Notes: generated by a model from the letters alone, not told the origin. A DNA stretch of 64,000 nucleotides from Pseudomonas sp. gcc21 (GCF_012844345.1 NZ_CP051625.1:496001-560000), one strand, 5' to 3'; counted from the stretch's first letter, positions 18,268 to 27,198 are shown. Numbers and translations: made by a program.

Positions 18268-18987
18268 GTGGACGAAAATGAACGCATTCTGATTGTCGAG
18301 GATGACTTGAAGCTTGCTTCCCTGATTGCCGATTTCCTCAGCGCTCAAGGCTTGCAGGCAGCAATAGAATCTGACGGCGGCAAGGCAGTCGAGCGGGTGC
18401 TGAAGCAGACCCCGGATCTGGTGGTGCTGGATCTGATGCTGCCAGGAGAAGACGGCCTTTCCATTTGCAGGCGTCTACGCGAAGCAGGTTACGCCCGTCC
18501 AATTCTCATGCTCACAGCACGCAGCGATGATAAGGATCACATCCAGGGGCTGGAGCTTGGCGCGGATGATTATGTGAACAAGCCGGTACGGCCGCAGGTA
18601 CTGTTGGCGCGTATTCGAGCGCTATTGCGGCGCAGGGGCGAGGTCGAGCAACAACCTGAGCAGCCGCCGAGCAGACTGCAGTTTGATTCGCTGATTATCG
18701 ACAGTACCCGCCGCGAAGCCTGGCTTAATTCTGAGTTGATCGACCTCACCGGAGCCGAGTTTGACCTGCTCTGGTTGCTCGCGAGCAACGCAGGCCGGGT
18801 GTTGAGCCGGGAGGAAACCTTCGTCGCATTGCGTGGCATCGGTTACGACGGCCAGGACCGCTCGATTGACGTGCGTATCTCGAAAATCCGTCCCAAGATC
18901 GGCGATGATCCTGAGCAGCCACGGATCATAAAGACCGTTCGCAGCAAAGGTTATCTGTTCGTCGCGCCCGAGACTGCCGCCCAGTGA
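18268..18987 (+). CDS. OmpR-type response regulator (RstA-like)
   Basis: 239 residues: receiver domain with phospho-acceptor Asp55 (VVLDLMLPGEDG) and conserved Lys in NKPVRPQ, then a winged-helix DNA-binding domain ending in KGYLFVAP. The start is GTG with GAGGG close upstream. It overlaps the sensor kinase gene by four bases, forming one operon. The pair resembles RstAB; the signal cannot be read from sequence. Confidence 0.92.
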   Translation: MDENERILIVEDDLKLASLIADFLSAQGLQAAIESDGGKAVERVLKQTPDLVVLDLMLPGEDGLSICRRLREAGYARPILMLTARSDDKDHIQGLELGADDYVNKPVRPQVLLARIRALLRRRGEVEQQPEQPPSRLQFDSLIIDSTRREAWLNSELIDLTGAEFDLLWLLASNAGRVLSREETFVALRGIGYDGQDRSIDVRISKIRPKIGDDPEQPRIIKTVRSKGYLFVAPETAAQ

Positions 18988-20579
18988 ACTCGATTTTCTT
19001 CCGGGTTTATGGCGGAATCCTGGCGGTATTGATCACGGTGCTGTTGCTGGGGTTGGCGGCCATCTGGCTGGTCAACGATATACGTACGGAAGAGTACCGC
19101 GAGCGCATCGCCACGGGTACGTTCCGGCTGATGGCCGATAACCTTGAGAATATGGATCACGCCGAACGCCTGCGTGCCCTGGCGGCTTGGACGCGGTTGA
19201 TCGGTGTACCCCTCGAAATGAAGCACGTCGACGAACTTGATCTTGAGACCAGCGCCTGGTCCCGGTTGACCAAGGGACGCGTGCTGGTACGACCTTCACG
19301 TAATCCGCGTCTGCAAGTCCATGCGCTGGTGAATCAGGCAGAAGGAGTGGTGTTAACAGCGGCGATTCACCGTGTATCCGAACAGTTGGGCAGGGCTACG
19401 CTGTTTCTGGTTGCTGATGAACTGGTCCGTTATCCCGAAGGCGACATGCCGGGTCGGCTGCAACAGCTCAGGGGCGACAAGGGCTTTGGTTATCCGCTGC
19501 GCCTGACTCCGGCTCGCGAGGCTGACCTGGATCCTGATCAGCGTCGCCGGCTGGAGGAAAGCGATACCGTAATGACCCTCGGGCCGGACGGCGATTCAGT
19601 GCTACTTTATCTGAAAATACCGGACAGCCAGTGGATTCTGAGTCTCGGTCCGCTGTATCAGATGAACGAATACCCCGCAGGTCTCTTGTTAATCACCGGT
19701 ATGTTGATGCTGGCGCTCTGCGGCTTGCTTATCTATTTGTTGGTCCGGCAGTTGGAAAGACGTTTGCTGACACTTGAGTCCGCGGCAGCGCATATCACCG
19801 CAGGCAACCTGAACGCGCGGGTGGATGCCCGAGGGAACGATGCGGTGGGCCGTCTGGCCCGGGCATTCAACCGGATGGCGACGCATCTTCAACGTTTGAT
19901 GCGTATTCAACAGGAGATGATCGGCGCGGTATCCCACGAATTACGCACGCCCGTGGCGCGGTTGCGGTTCGGTCTGGAAATGGTCGATACCGCGGTAAGG
20001 CCGGAAGATCGACGAAAGTATGTAGAAGGCATGGATGCCGATCTCAACGAGCTGGACGGTCTGGTGGACGAAATTCTGGTGTACGCGCGACTGGATCAGG
20101 ACGCGCCCGAACTGACCTTCAAGCGTACCAACGTCCCTGCGATGGTGGATCAGATAGTCAGCGAACTGGCTCCGCTGAATCAACAGCTTGAGGTGCGCCA
20201 CGATGACCATTCGATGGGCAGGGCGCTTCACGTTGAAGCCGAATCGCGCTATCTGCAGCGCGCCGTCGCCAATCTGGTGACCAACGCGATGCGCTACGCC
20301 AAGAGCCGCGTACTGGTTACTACTCAAGTGCAGTATGAGCGCTGCATCATCATGGTGGAGGATGATGGTCCGGGCATTGATGAGGACTTTCGGGAACGAA
20401 TCTTTACGCCATTCCTGCGCCTGGACGATAGTCGCACTCGCTCATCCGGCGGTTACGGACTCGGGCTGGCTATCGTGCGTAGAATTATCTATTGGCATCA
20501 GGGAAGCGCTCGGGTTGAGCGCTCCACCACGTTGGATGGTGCGGCCTTTATTCTGGATTGGCCGCTGCGTCGAAGCTAG
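18984..20579 (+). CDS. Two-component sensor histidine kinase (RstB-like)
   Basis: 531 residues: membrane helix at 8-30, a periplasmic domain of about 200 residues, a second helix near 232-254, HAMP, a HisKA domain with phospho-acceptor His318 (AVSHELRTPVARLR), and an ATPase domain with DDGPGI and GYGLGLAIV. The GTG start overlaps the regulator's stop. Signal unknown; E. coli RstB responds to PhoQP and acid, but nothing here shows the same input. Confidence 0.92.
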   Translation: MNSIFFRVYGGILAVLITVLLLGLAAIWLVNDIRTEEYRERIATGTFRLMADNLENMDHAERLRALAAWTRLIGVPLEMKHVDELDLETSAWSRLTKGRVLVRPSRNPRLQVHALVNQAEGVVLTAAIHRVSEQLGRATLFLVADELVRYPEGDMPGRLQQLRGDKGFGYPLRLTPAREADLDPDQRRRLEESDTVMTLGPDGDSVLLYLKIPDSQWILSLGPLYQMNEYPAGLLLITGMLMLALCGLLIYLLVRQLERRLLTLESAAAHITAGNLNARVDARGNDAVGRLARAFNRMATHLQRLMRIQQEMIGAVSHELRTPVARLRFGLEMVDTAVRPEDRRKYVEGMDADLNELDGLVDEILVYARLDQDAPELTFKRTNVPAMVDQIVSELAPLNQQLEVRHDDHSMGRALHVEAESRYLQRAVANLVTNAMRYAKSRVLVTTQVQYERCIIMVEDDGPGIDEDFRERIFTPFLRLDDSRTRSSGGYGLGLAIVRRIIYWHQGSARVERSTTLDGAAFILDWPLRRS

Positions 20580-20585
20580 AAATGT

Positions 20586-21209
20586 CTAGCGGCTGTGACC
20601 GTTGACCAGTAGCCGGAACGCCGTCTCAGCCTGTTTTGCATCAGGCGTGCGGCCGCAGATCAGGTCGCAGTAGATGGCACTCTCACCGATACGGATGATG
20701 AAATAAGCCAGGCTCTCGGCGTCCATTTCAGGGTTGATCCTGCCGGCTTGTATTTCCTGTTCGAACAGTTTGCGCCAGGTCTCGATCAAGCGGTTTTGTA
20801 GGCCTGCCACGTTGGATGTCAGTAACTGCAGCCCCCATTGCGGTTCGGCGTGCAGGAAGTTGTGCATGGGCTTTGCTTCGATCAGAGCAACGTTGATGTC
20901 GTTGTAGATCCGAGACAGAAAATCGATGCCTTCGAGCTTGGGATCCTGCTGCGCGCGTTCGATCGCCTCGTCATAGATTTCCTTGTAGAGCGACCAGAGA
21001 ATCTCGCCCATCAGCAAATCCTTGTTGCCCACCCAGCGCATCAGCGTCGCCCGACCGATATCCAATTCTTCTGCCAGCAATGAAAGATTCAGCCTACGAC
21101 CCTCCAACCACCACCGTCTCGCCATGCGAAAGGCACTCAACGGCGTCGCGCGTTCATCTGATTTACGCTGCGAGAGTGCCAGGGCCAACGGGGTGTTCGG
21201 CTTGCTCAT
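20586..21209 (-). CDS. TetR-like regulator, QsdR family
   Basis: 207 residues with an N-terminal helix-turn-helix (NLSLLAEELDIGRATLMRWVGNK) and an all-helical ligand domain (IRIGESAIYCDLICGR) typical of QsdR-type TetR regulators. QsdR in Rhodococcus controls a lactonase; the target here is unknown. The nearest candidate targets are itself and the cutinase genes downstream on the same strand side, but no operator is evident. It converges on the sensor kinase, seven bases apart. Confidence 0.85.
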   Translation of the reverse strand: MSKPNTPLALALSQRKSDERATPLSAFRMARRWWLEGRRLNLSLLAEELDIGRATLMRWVGNKDLLMGEILWSLYKEIYDEAIERAQQDPKLEGIDFLSRIYNDINVALIEAKPMHNFLHAEPQWGLQLLTSNVAGLQNRLIETWRKLFEQEIQAGRINPEMDAESLAYFIIRIGESAIYCDLICGRTPDAKQAETAFRLLVNGHSR

Positions 21210-21485
21210 ATTGACTGCCTATTTGATAGCGGGATGGTCATTGTTGGCGCCTATAGTAGCAAGGCTGATACCAAGAATAGAAGTGTCCCGGATTTGGCGC
21301 ACGTAGCAAATGCTGCTTCGCGTGTTTATTGGTGCGCTTCGCACACACTCCGCAGTTTAGTGCCTTGTCAATATGCAGTGGTTGTTTGTATCCGCTTCGG
21401 CCGGGTTGCCACTTTGTCTGCCGGGCGATCAGTCAGGTCATGACTTGCTGGTCGGGATATAGTCAGCCTGATTGTGAGGGCAAGA
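21210..21485. other. Intergenic region between TetR gene and cutinase 1
   Basis: Together with the terminator and tail to 21553 this is a 344-bp gap. It holds the TetR promoter and the 3' end of the first cutinase transcript. I see no ORF or RNA gene beyond the terminator listed separately. Confidence 0.4.
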
Positions 21486-21514
21486 GAAAAGCCGGCTATC
21501 GGATGATAGCCGGC
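21486..21514 (-). terminator. Terminator of cutinase 1
   Basis: GCCGGCTATC at 21491-21500 and GATAGCCGGC at 21505-21514 form a perfect ten-base stem; on the minus strand it is followed by TTTTCTC. It lies 40 bp after the cutinase 1 stop. Confidence 0.9.
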
Positions 21515-21553
21515 TGTCGGTCATGCTGTGCTTTAGCTCGTCAGAGCCTGATA

Positions 21554-22426
21554 TCAGTTGAAATTCTTCTTCTGAACGTCCCAGTCACGTGATGTGCACA
21601 GTGTGCAGTCGGAGCCTTCGAAGACACCGGCAGCGTTCTGATCGCCCATCAACTGGTAGCGATACCAGGCGGTAGAGGGCCCACGATAACCACCGGCATC
21701 GCCCACGGGTTCGAAGTGATCGACTCCCTGCAGCTCACCCCAGAAAACCGGAACGTTTGCGTTGCGGAAAACGGGACGTCCGTTCAATGTCGAGCCTGCC
21801 AGCGTATCGTCGCTGCCGGTCATGAGGAACATCGGACCATTCTGATTGCGCTGCGAAGACGATACATGGCCCAGGCCGAGCACGTATGGCTGGAAGGGTG
21901 CTGTGGTAGTGATGCGTGGGTCCTGGCCGGCCATGATGGTGCCGCCACCGCCTTGCGAATGGCCGGATGCGCCGACACGGTTCAGATCAAGCTTGCCGCC
22001 ATAGGTGCCACCGCTGCGGCCGTTCTGTTGGACCAGATAGTCGAGGCAGGCAATCATTTCCTCTCCGCTGCCGGCATTGGCCGTCGTGGCTGCGGCTACG
22101 ACGAAACCGTGGCTTGCCCAATGCTCATGCAGACCGGCGTAGGTTGTCGCACCACCACCCGTACCGTTACCCCAGATGATGATCGGGTGTTTAAGGCCGT
22201 CTTCGCCAAGAGTGCGCGGGCGCGAGATACGGCAGCTCGGGCCTTCGCTGTTAGCGGTTGTAGCAAACGGGCCGTCCGCAGCGAAATCGCTTACTGCTGG
22301 AAAGCCGGAATCGACCGGTAGATCGCCTGGAGGATTCTGACCGGGAGGGTTGCCAGCCAGTGCGCTGGCGGACAGTGCAAGACCGAGGGTAAGAGCGGAA
22401 AGCTTCATTACAGGTAAATTCATCAT
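21554..22426 (-). CDS. Secreted cutinase / polyesterase, paralogue 1
   Basis: The protein matches, from memory, the P. mendocina cutinase, an extracellular serine esterase that hydrolyses cutin, triglycerides and PET. About 290 residues: Sec signal peptide ending SALAG, a Pro-rich linker (NPPGQNPPGDLPVD), then an alpha/beta hydrolase. Catalytic Ser157 is in GHSQGGGG, Asp207 in GSDDTLA, His237 in VDHFEPVG; oxyanion-side motif WGNGTG. C-terminal CTLC probably forms a disulfide with another Cys. The ATG at 22426 or 22423 follows AAGAGAG; an upstream ATG at 22441 is inside that site. It has its own terminator and a 238-bp upstream region, so it is likely a single-gene transcript. It is the most divergent of the three (IIIWGNG, GEEMIACL). 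Confidence 0.92.
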   Translation of the reverse strand: MMNLPVMKLSALTLGLALSASALAGNPPGQNPPGDLPVDSGFPAVSDFAADGPFATTANSEGPSCRISRPRTLGEDGLKHPIIIWGNGTGGGATTYAGLHEHWASHGFVVAAATTANAGSGEEMIACLDYLVQQNGRSGGTYGGKLDLNRVGASGHSQGGGGTIMAGQDPRITTTAPFQPYVLGLGHVSSSQRNQNGPMFLMTGSDDTLAGSTLNGRPVFRNANVPVFWGELQGVDHFEPVGDAGGYRGPSTAWYRYQLMGDQNAAGVFEGSDCTLCTSRDWDVQKKNFN

Positions 22427-22515
22427 GATCTCTCTTAGCATTATTGTAGGGATAATTCGAACCTAGGATCTTCCCTGACATCTGCTGCGCTCATTGCGAG
22501 TACGAAACTAGCCGT

Positions 22516-22535
22516 GAGTGAATCAACATTCACTC
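22516..22535. promoter_or_regulatory. Perfect palindrome upstream of cutinase 1
   Basis: GAGTGAAT-CAAC-ATTCACTC, an exact eight-base inverted repeat about 90 bp upstream of the cutinase 1 start. It is next to the shared motif at 22544-22559, which contains a third GTGAAT half. It looks like an operator for a dimeric regulator; the protein is unknown. Confidence 0.5.
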
Positions 22536-22543
22536 GCCCAAAA

Positions 22544-22559
22544 GGGTGAATTTGAGACA
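22544..22559 (-). promoter_or_regulatory. Motif shared by cutinase 1 and 2 upstream regions
   Basis: Minus-strand TGTCTCAAATTCACCC lies 118 bp upstream of the cutinase 1 start. Cutinase 2 has the same motif with two substitutions 130 bp upstream of its start. Conservation at matching distance in otherwise diverged spacers suggests a regulatory site. Confidence 0.5.
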
Positions 22560-22614
22560 AAAACGCAATATGTATCAAACGTCGTATGGTGGGGATCGAA
22601 CGATCCAGAAACGC

Positions 22615-22643
22615 AAAAGCCGGCTACCTCTCGGTAACCGGCT
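22615..22643 (-). terminator. Terminator of cutinase 2
   Basis: AGCCGGCTACC (22618-22628) pairs with GGTAACCGGCT (22633-22643) with one mismatch; the minus strand then reads TTTTGCG. It lies about 20 bp after the cutinase 2 stop. Confidence 0.85.
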
Positions 22644-22664
22644 CCGGGACGTTACGTCTTTCGG

Positions 22665-23540
22665 TTAGTTGATGCCCTTGCGCTCGACATCCCAGCTACG
22701 ATCGCTACACAAGCCGCAGTTGCTGCCATAGAAGGTACTTTCTGCGTTGCCATCGCTCATCAGATGGTAGCGGAACCATGCGGTAGCTGGACCACGGAAA
22801 CCGCCCGCGCTACCTACTGGCTCGAAATGGCTGGCCCGTGCCAGTTCGCCCCAGAATACCGGTACGTTGGCGCGACGGAATACCGGTGCGGCGTTCAGAC
22901 TAGGGGAGGCGATGGTATCTGAGCTGCCTGTCATCAGGAACATCGGACCGCTCTGGTTGCTTTGCGAAGAGGAGCGATGCCCGAGGCCGATGGTGTAGGG
23001 CTGGAACGGAGCTGTAACCGTGACACGACTGTCCTGACCCGCCATGATGCTACCGCCGCCCCCTTGCGAGTGACCTGCGGTACCGACGCGGTTGACGTTC
23101 AATTTGCCAGCATAGGTGCCGGTGCTGCGGCCGTTCTGTTGAACCAGATAATCGAGACAGGCAATCATCTCCTGACCTGATCCGGCATTGGAGGTGCGTG
23201 CTGCTGCTACGACGAAACCATGGCTCGCCCAGTGATCAAGCAGCCCGCGATAGGTTGTCGGGCTGGAGCCGGTGCCGTTACCCCAAAGGATGATCGGGTG
23301 CTGTCGACCGCCTTCACCCAAAGTGCGCGGTCGATAAATGCTGCAGCTGGGACCTTCGTTGCCATTGGTAGTAGCGAATGAGCCAGCACGGCTGAAGTCG
23401 GAAACGGATGGGAAATCGCCACCACCACCGCCTCCGCCGTTTCCGCCGTCACCTCCGCCAGGTGGGTTATAGGCCATGGCTCCGGCCGAAAGAAGAACGC
23501 CGATGGCGACGCTTGTCAGTTTCAAAAAGGGTGCTTTCAT
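22665..23540 (-). CDS. Secreted cutinase / polyesterase, paralogue 2
   Basis: 291 residues, same family as its neighbours. Signal peptide ends GAMA, followed by a poly-Gly linker (residues 28-42, almost all Gly) before the hydrolase domain. Catalytic Ser158 (GHSQGGGG), Asp208 (GSSDTIA), His238 (SHFEPVG). It is close to paralogue 3 over the core (shared RTSNAGSG and QPYTIGLGHRSSSQSNQ). The ATG at 23540 has AGAGAG upstream; the frame stays open to 23630 but that part is not a signal peptide. The Gly linker is absent from the P. mendocina enzyme as I recall it. Confidence 0.93.
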   Translation of the reverse strand: MKAPFLKLTSVAIGVLLSAGAMAYNPPGGGDGGNGGGGGGGDFPSVSDFSRAGSFATTNGNEGPSCSIYRPRTLGEGGRQHPIILWGNGTGSSPTTYRGLLDHWASHGFVVAAARTSNAGSGQEMIACLDYLVQQNGRSTGTYAGKLNVNRVGTAGHSQGGGGSIMAGQDSRVTVTAPFQPYTIGLGHRSSSQSNQSGPMFLMTGSSDTIASPSLNAAPVFRRANVPVFWGELARASHFEPVGSAGGFRGPATAWFRYHLMSDGNAESTFYGSNCGLCSDRSWDVERKGIN

Positions 23541-23669
23541 GGTGATCTCTCTTTTTTTAGCTTTCTTATGGGATTCATCATTGAGCTCTTCAGCTACTTC
23601 CAACGACGGTGTTTCGCATTCACGGAGCAAACCCTAGCGCGTTCCCAATTGATACACAGTCGCCTGTTC

Positions 23670-23685
23670 GGGTGAAACTGAGACA
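23670..23685 (-). promoter_or_regulatory. Motif shared by cutinase 1 and 2 upstream regions, second copy
   Basis: Minus-strand TGTCTCAGTTTCACCC, 14 of 16 bases identical to the copy at 22544-22559 and at a similar distance (130 bp) from the cutinase 2 start. No matching copy was found upstream of cutinase 3. Confidence 0.5.
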
Positions 23686-23753
23686 TATTTGGGTGAGCTT
23701 TGGAGGCGGGCCCCCAAGGAGCGCGTCAATATCGGGCTGTAGACGCGTGTCAT

Positions 23754-23781
23754 AAAAAAAGGCTGCCTAAGCAGCCAAAAA
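23754..23781 (-). terminator. Terminator of cutinase 3
   Basis: GGCTGC-CTAA-GCAGCC at 23761-23776 with an A tract on the left, giving a T8 run on the minus strand. It lies about 30 bp after the cutinase 3 stop. Confidence 0.92.
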
Positions 23782-23807
23782 GAGAGGAACCAAGTGAAAC
23801 CCGGTTA

Positions 23808-24686
23808 TCAGTTGATATCTTTGCGACGCACGGTCCAGCTGCGGTCAGAACAGAGTGTGCAGTTGTTGCCATAAAAGGTACTGCGCGCGTTCTGGTCGGC
23901 CATCAGGTGATAACGCAACCAAGCCGTGGAGGGCCCGCGGAATCCGCCTGCGTTACCTACTGGTTCAAAGTGACTGGCCGAATTCAGCTCGCCCCAGAAC
24001 ACAGGCACGTTGGCACGGTTGAATACAGGTTGGGCGTTGCGTGCTGGAGCGGCAATGGTGTCTGCACCGCCAGTCATGAGGAACATCGGCCCGTTCTGAT
24101 TGCTTTGCGAGGAGGAACGATGACCCAGTCCGATAGTGTAAGGCTGGAACGGCGCGGTGGCTGTCACGCGATTGTCCTGACCAGCCATGATGGTGCCGCC
24201 ACCGCCCTGGGAGTGACCGGCAGTACCGACGCGGTTCACGTTCAGCTTGCCGCCATAGGTGCCGCCGCTGCGGCCGTTCTGCTCGACAAGGTAGTCGAGG
24301 CAGTCGATCATTTCTGCGCCCGAGCCGGCGTTGGAGGTGCGTGCGGCTGCGACGACGAAACCGTGGCTGGCCCAATGAGTCAGCAATGCGCTGTAGGTGC
24401 TGGGTGAAGAGCCGGTGCCGTTACCCCAGAGAATGATCGGGTGTTTGAGGCCGTTGTCGCCAAGGGTGCGCGGACGATAAACCGTGCAGTTCGGGCCTTC
24501 GTTGCCGTTTGTGGTAGAGAATGATCCAGAGCGGCTGAAATCAGATACGGAAGGAAAGCCGGAGCCTTCGCCGGGATTCGGATCGGGATCGGGGTTGGTC
24601 GGCGGAGTCGGGTTGTAAGCCATCGCACCAGAAGACAGCAACAGACCAAAAGCAACAGCGGTAAGTTTGTGCAAGGAAGCGTTCAT
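23808..24686 (-). CDS. Secreted cutinase / polyesterase, paralogue 3
   Basis: 292 residues. Signal peptide ends GAMA; a Pro/Asp linker (TPPTNPDPDPNPGEGSG) precedes the hydrolase domain. Catalytic Ser159 (GHSQGGGG), Asp209 (GGADTIA), His239 (SHFEPVG); conserved HWASHGFVVAAA strand and C-terminal CTLC. AGGA lies about ten bases before the ATG. First of three head-to-tail copies, each with its own 3' hairpin. Expected role: extracellular hydrolysis of cutin-like or synthetic polyesters and short-chain lipids. The activity on any given polymer cannot be read from sequence. Confidence 0.93.
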   Translation of the reverse strand: MNASLHKLTAVAFGLLLSSGAMAYNPTPPTNPDPDPNPGEGSGFPSVSDFSRSGSFSTTNGNEGPNCTVYRPRTLGDNGLKHPIILWGNGTGSSPSTYSALLTHWASHGFVVAAARTSNAGSGAEMIDCLDYLVEQNGRSGGTYGGKLNVNRVGTAGHSQGGGGTIMAGQDNRVTATAPFQPYTIGLGHRSSSQSNQNGPMFLMTGGADTIAAPARNAQPVFNRANVPVFWGELNSASHFEPVGNAGGFRGPSTAWLRYHLMADQNARSTFYGNNCTLCSDRSWTVRRKDIN

Positions 24687-24922
24687 GGAAGAATCCTGTG
24701 GATTTTTATTGTTACTGCTTACCGAGCGCTATGGCCGAGACCCAAGTCAGGCTCTGGATTCGACCAATGTATATTGAGCTGCGCGATGCTGGATCTCGCC
24801 CGATTGGGGGAGCAGCCGGTTAAAAACGTGAGCGCCGTCAGAGAAATACCATGCTCAAGACAAACTGGCGTCATGGCGATGGAGTTGTCAGCGGGTGAAT
24901 GTCCACCGGTTGTCGAAATCGG

Positions 24923-25846
24923 TCAGCCGGGTAACTTGGCGGTAACCCCTGGGAGCGTGGAGAAGGAGATGTCCTTGGCTGTAAGCAGGAAGTCCTGCAT
25001 ATAAGAAGTATCGAGCATGTCGGCTCGCACCGCGGCATACAGGGTGCCAAACAGGCCGTCTGGGCCCAGCGGTCGGGCGCTGACATAGCCACGTTGCAGA
25101 TACTCCGCCATGGCCCAGTTCGGCAGGCAACACACGCCCCGGCCGGACGCCACCAACTGCATCATCATGACTGTCATCTCGGCGTTGCGTACGGCAGGTG
25201 GCTCAATGCCCGCAGGCTCTAGAAAGTGCTTGAAGATATCCAGCCGTTCCCGATCAACCGGATAGCAGATCAGGGTTTCGTTAGCCAGGTCCGCCGGCTC
25301 GACAAAGGCGCGATTGATCAACGGGTGCTGGTTGCTGATCGCCAGTTGCGCCTCGTAGGTGAACAAGGGGACATAGGTAATGCCGGCGATTTCCTGGGGA
25401 TCAGAAGTCACCACGAGATCAAGCTCGCCTCGGGCCAGCGCGGGGAGAGGAGCGAAGAAAAAACCCGAGGCAAAATCCACCTCCACGTCCGGCCAGGCAT
25501 TGCGGAACTGGTCTATCGTAGGCATTAGCCACTGGAAACAGCTATGGCACTCGATCGCCATATGCAGGCGTCCGGCCTGTCCCCCGGCCAGACGTTGAAG
25601 GTCGCGCTCGGCCTGGCGTAGTTGCGGCAACAGGCTGTCCGCCAACCGTAGCAGGCGCAACCCCGCACTGGTGAAACGCACCGGCCGCGTCTTGCGCACG
25701 AAGAGCTGCAGACCCAGCTCATCCTCCAGATTCTTGAGTTGATGTGACAAGGCCGATTGCGTCAGATGCAAGCGCTCCGATGCTTCGACCAGGCTTTCAG
25801 CTTCGCGCAGGGTGGTGAGGGTTCTAAGGTGACGGATCTCAAGCAT
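24923..25846 (-). CDS. metR: LysR family regulator MetR
   Basis: MetR activates methionine biosynthesis genes with homocysteine as coactivator. The N-terminal helix-turn-helix (SLVEASERLHLTQSALSHQLK) and the motif HMAIECHSCFQWLMPTIDQF are characteristic of Pseudomonas MetR. The ATG at 25846 (MLEIRHLRTL) matches the family start; the frame extends seven codons to 25867 without a better site. 307 residues, full length. metE or metH is not in the window. Confidence 0.88.
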   Translation of the reverse strand: MLEIRHLRTLTTLREAESLVEASERLHLTQSALSHQLKNLEDELGLQLFVRKTRPVRFTSAGLRLLRLADSLLPQLRQAERDLQRLAGGQAGRLHMAIECHSCFQWLMPTIDQFRNAWPDVEVDFASGFFFAPLPALARGELDLVVTSDPQEIAGITYVPLFTYEAQLAISNQHPLINRAFVEPADLANETLICYPVDRERLDIFKHFLEPAGIEPPAVRNAEMTVMMMQLVASGRGVCCLPNWAMAEYLQRGYVSARPLGPDGLFGTLYAAVRADMLDTSYMQDFLLTAKDISFSTLPGVTAKLPG

Positions 25847-26100
25847 GCTGTGCTCATCATGAATCATCTAGAAGCTGAACGTTAACACGATGAGTTTGAT
25901 TCAGCCGAGCACCCGGGATAACCGAAGAACGGCAGCGGCTGTTTGATTTTCGTTGTTCTTGAGCGAGAGATCGCTCGTCGCGTCGGGGTGGGTGCCGTCG
26001 GTCAACAATCCCCGCAGGAAGCGTCACGGGAGCCTAATTCCCTTCTTCCGCGTCGGCGTACGCTGTAAAGTAGCGACCGATTACTTATCTGGGGTTTTCC

Positions 26101-27189
26101 ATGCAGGAATTGTTGTTGCACTGTCGTCCGGGCTTCGAGGGCGAAGCCGCTGCCGAGATGCAGGAGTTGGCTGCCGCCAAGGGTATTGCGGGGTATGCGG
26201 TCACGCGGGAAGGCACGGCGCTGGTGCGCTTTGTGTGTCCGGGGGAGGGCGATGCTGCCACCCTGATGCGCAAGCTGAATTTCCGCCATCTGATTTTTGT
26301 TCGGCAGTGGGCACTGGGCGATTGGCTTGATGTGTCGGCTGATGACCGGATCTCTCCGATTATCACCGCCTGCTCCAAGGGGCCACTGGCTTCCAGCCTG
26401 TGGCTGGAGACCGCCGATACCAACGACGGCAAGGCAATGGCTGCGCTGACAAAGAAGCTCGGCAAGCCGCTCGAAACAGCGCTGCTGAAGACGCGTTTCA
26501 TTCGCCCGACCAAAACCGATGCGCCGCGGCTGCATGTTTGTTTCGAGAGCGGAGAGCGGATCTTTGTCGGCTGGTCCTGGGCGGATAACGCCGCGCCCTG
26601 GCCAATGGGTATTCCACGTTTGAAGGTGCCGCGCGAAGCGCCGAGCCGGTCGACGCTCAAGCTAGAAGAAGCCTGGCATCATTTCATCCCGCGGGATGAA
26701 TGGGACAGTCGTCTGGCACCCGGCATGCTGGCAGTTGACCTCGGCGCAGCACCGGGCGGTTGGACCTGGCAAATGGTCAACCGGCACATGAAGGTCGTGG
26801 CGGTGGACAACGGTCCGATGGATCGCAAGCTGATGGACAGCGGTCAGGTCGAACACGTCGAGGCCGATGGCTATATGTACAAGCCCAAGGTGCCGGTGCA
26901 ATGGATGGTGTGCGATATCGTCGACAAGCCGGCCCGTAGCAGTTCGTTGCTGGCGCGGTGGGTGTCCAGGGGCTGGTGCCGCGAAGCCATCATGAATTTT
27001 AAGCTGCCGATGAAACGCCGCTACTTCGAAGTGTTGCAGTGTATTGACCATGTGCAGGCTGCGCTGGACGAGGCGGGTATACGCGCGACGATTTCGTGTA
27101 AACAGCTGTACTCGGACCGGGAAGAGGTGACCTGCCACGTGCGCGTATTGCATGCCGGCAGTTATCGAGTGCAGTCAGTACAGCAATAG
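26101..27189 (+). CDS. rlmM: 23S rRNA 2'-O-ribose methyltransferase RlmM
   Basis: RlmM methylates the ribose of C2498 in 23S rRNA using SAM. 362 residues: an N-terminal THUMP-like domain (LLHCRPGFEGEAAAEMQELA) and a Rossmann methyltransferase domain with the SAM loop VDLGAAPGGWTWQ and downstream MVCDIVDKPAR and MNFKLPMKRR. Length equals the E. coli enzyme within a few residues. A strong terminator follows. Confidence 0.96.
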   Translation: MQELLLHCRPGFEGEAAAEMQELAAAKGIAGYAVTREGTALVRFVCPGEGDAATLMRKLNFRHLIFVRQWALGDWLDVSADDRISPIITACSKGPLASSLWLETADTNDGKAMAALTKKLGKPLETALLKTRFIRPTKTDAPRLHVCFESGERIFVGWSWADNAAPWPMGIPRLKVPREAPSRSTLKLEEAWHHFIPRDEWDSRLAPGMLAVDLGAAPGGWTWQMVNRHMKVVAVDNGPMDRKLMDSGQVEHVEADGYMYKPKVPVQWMVCDIVDKPARSSSLLARWVSRGWCREAIMNFKLPMKRRYFEVLQCIDHVQAALDEAGIRATISCKQLYSDREEVTCHVRVLHAGSYRVQSVQQ

Positions 27190-27198
27190 ATCTACCCA

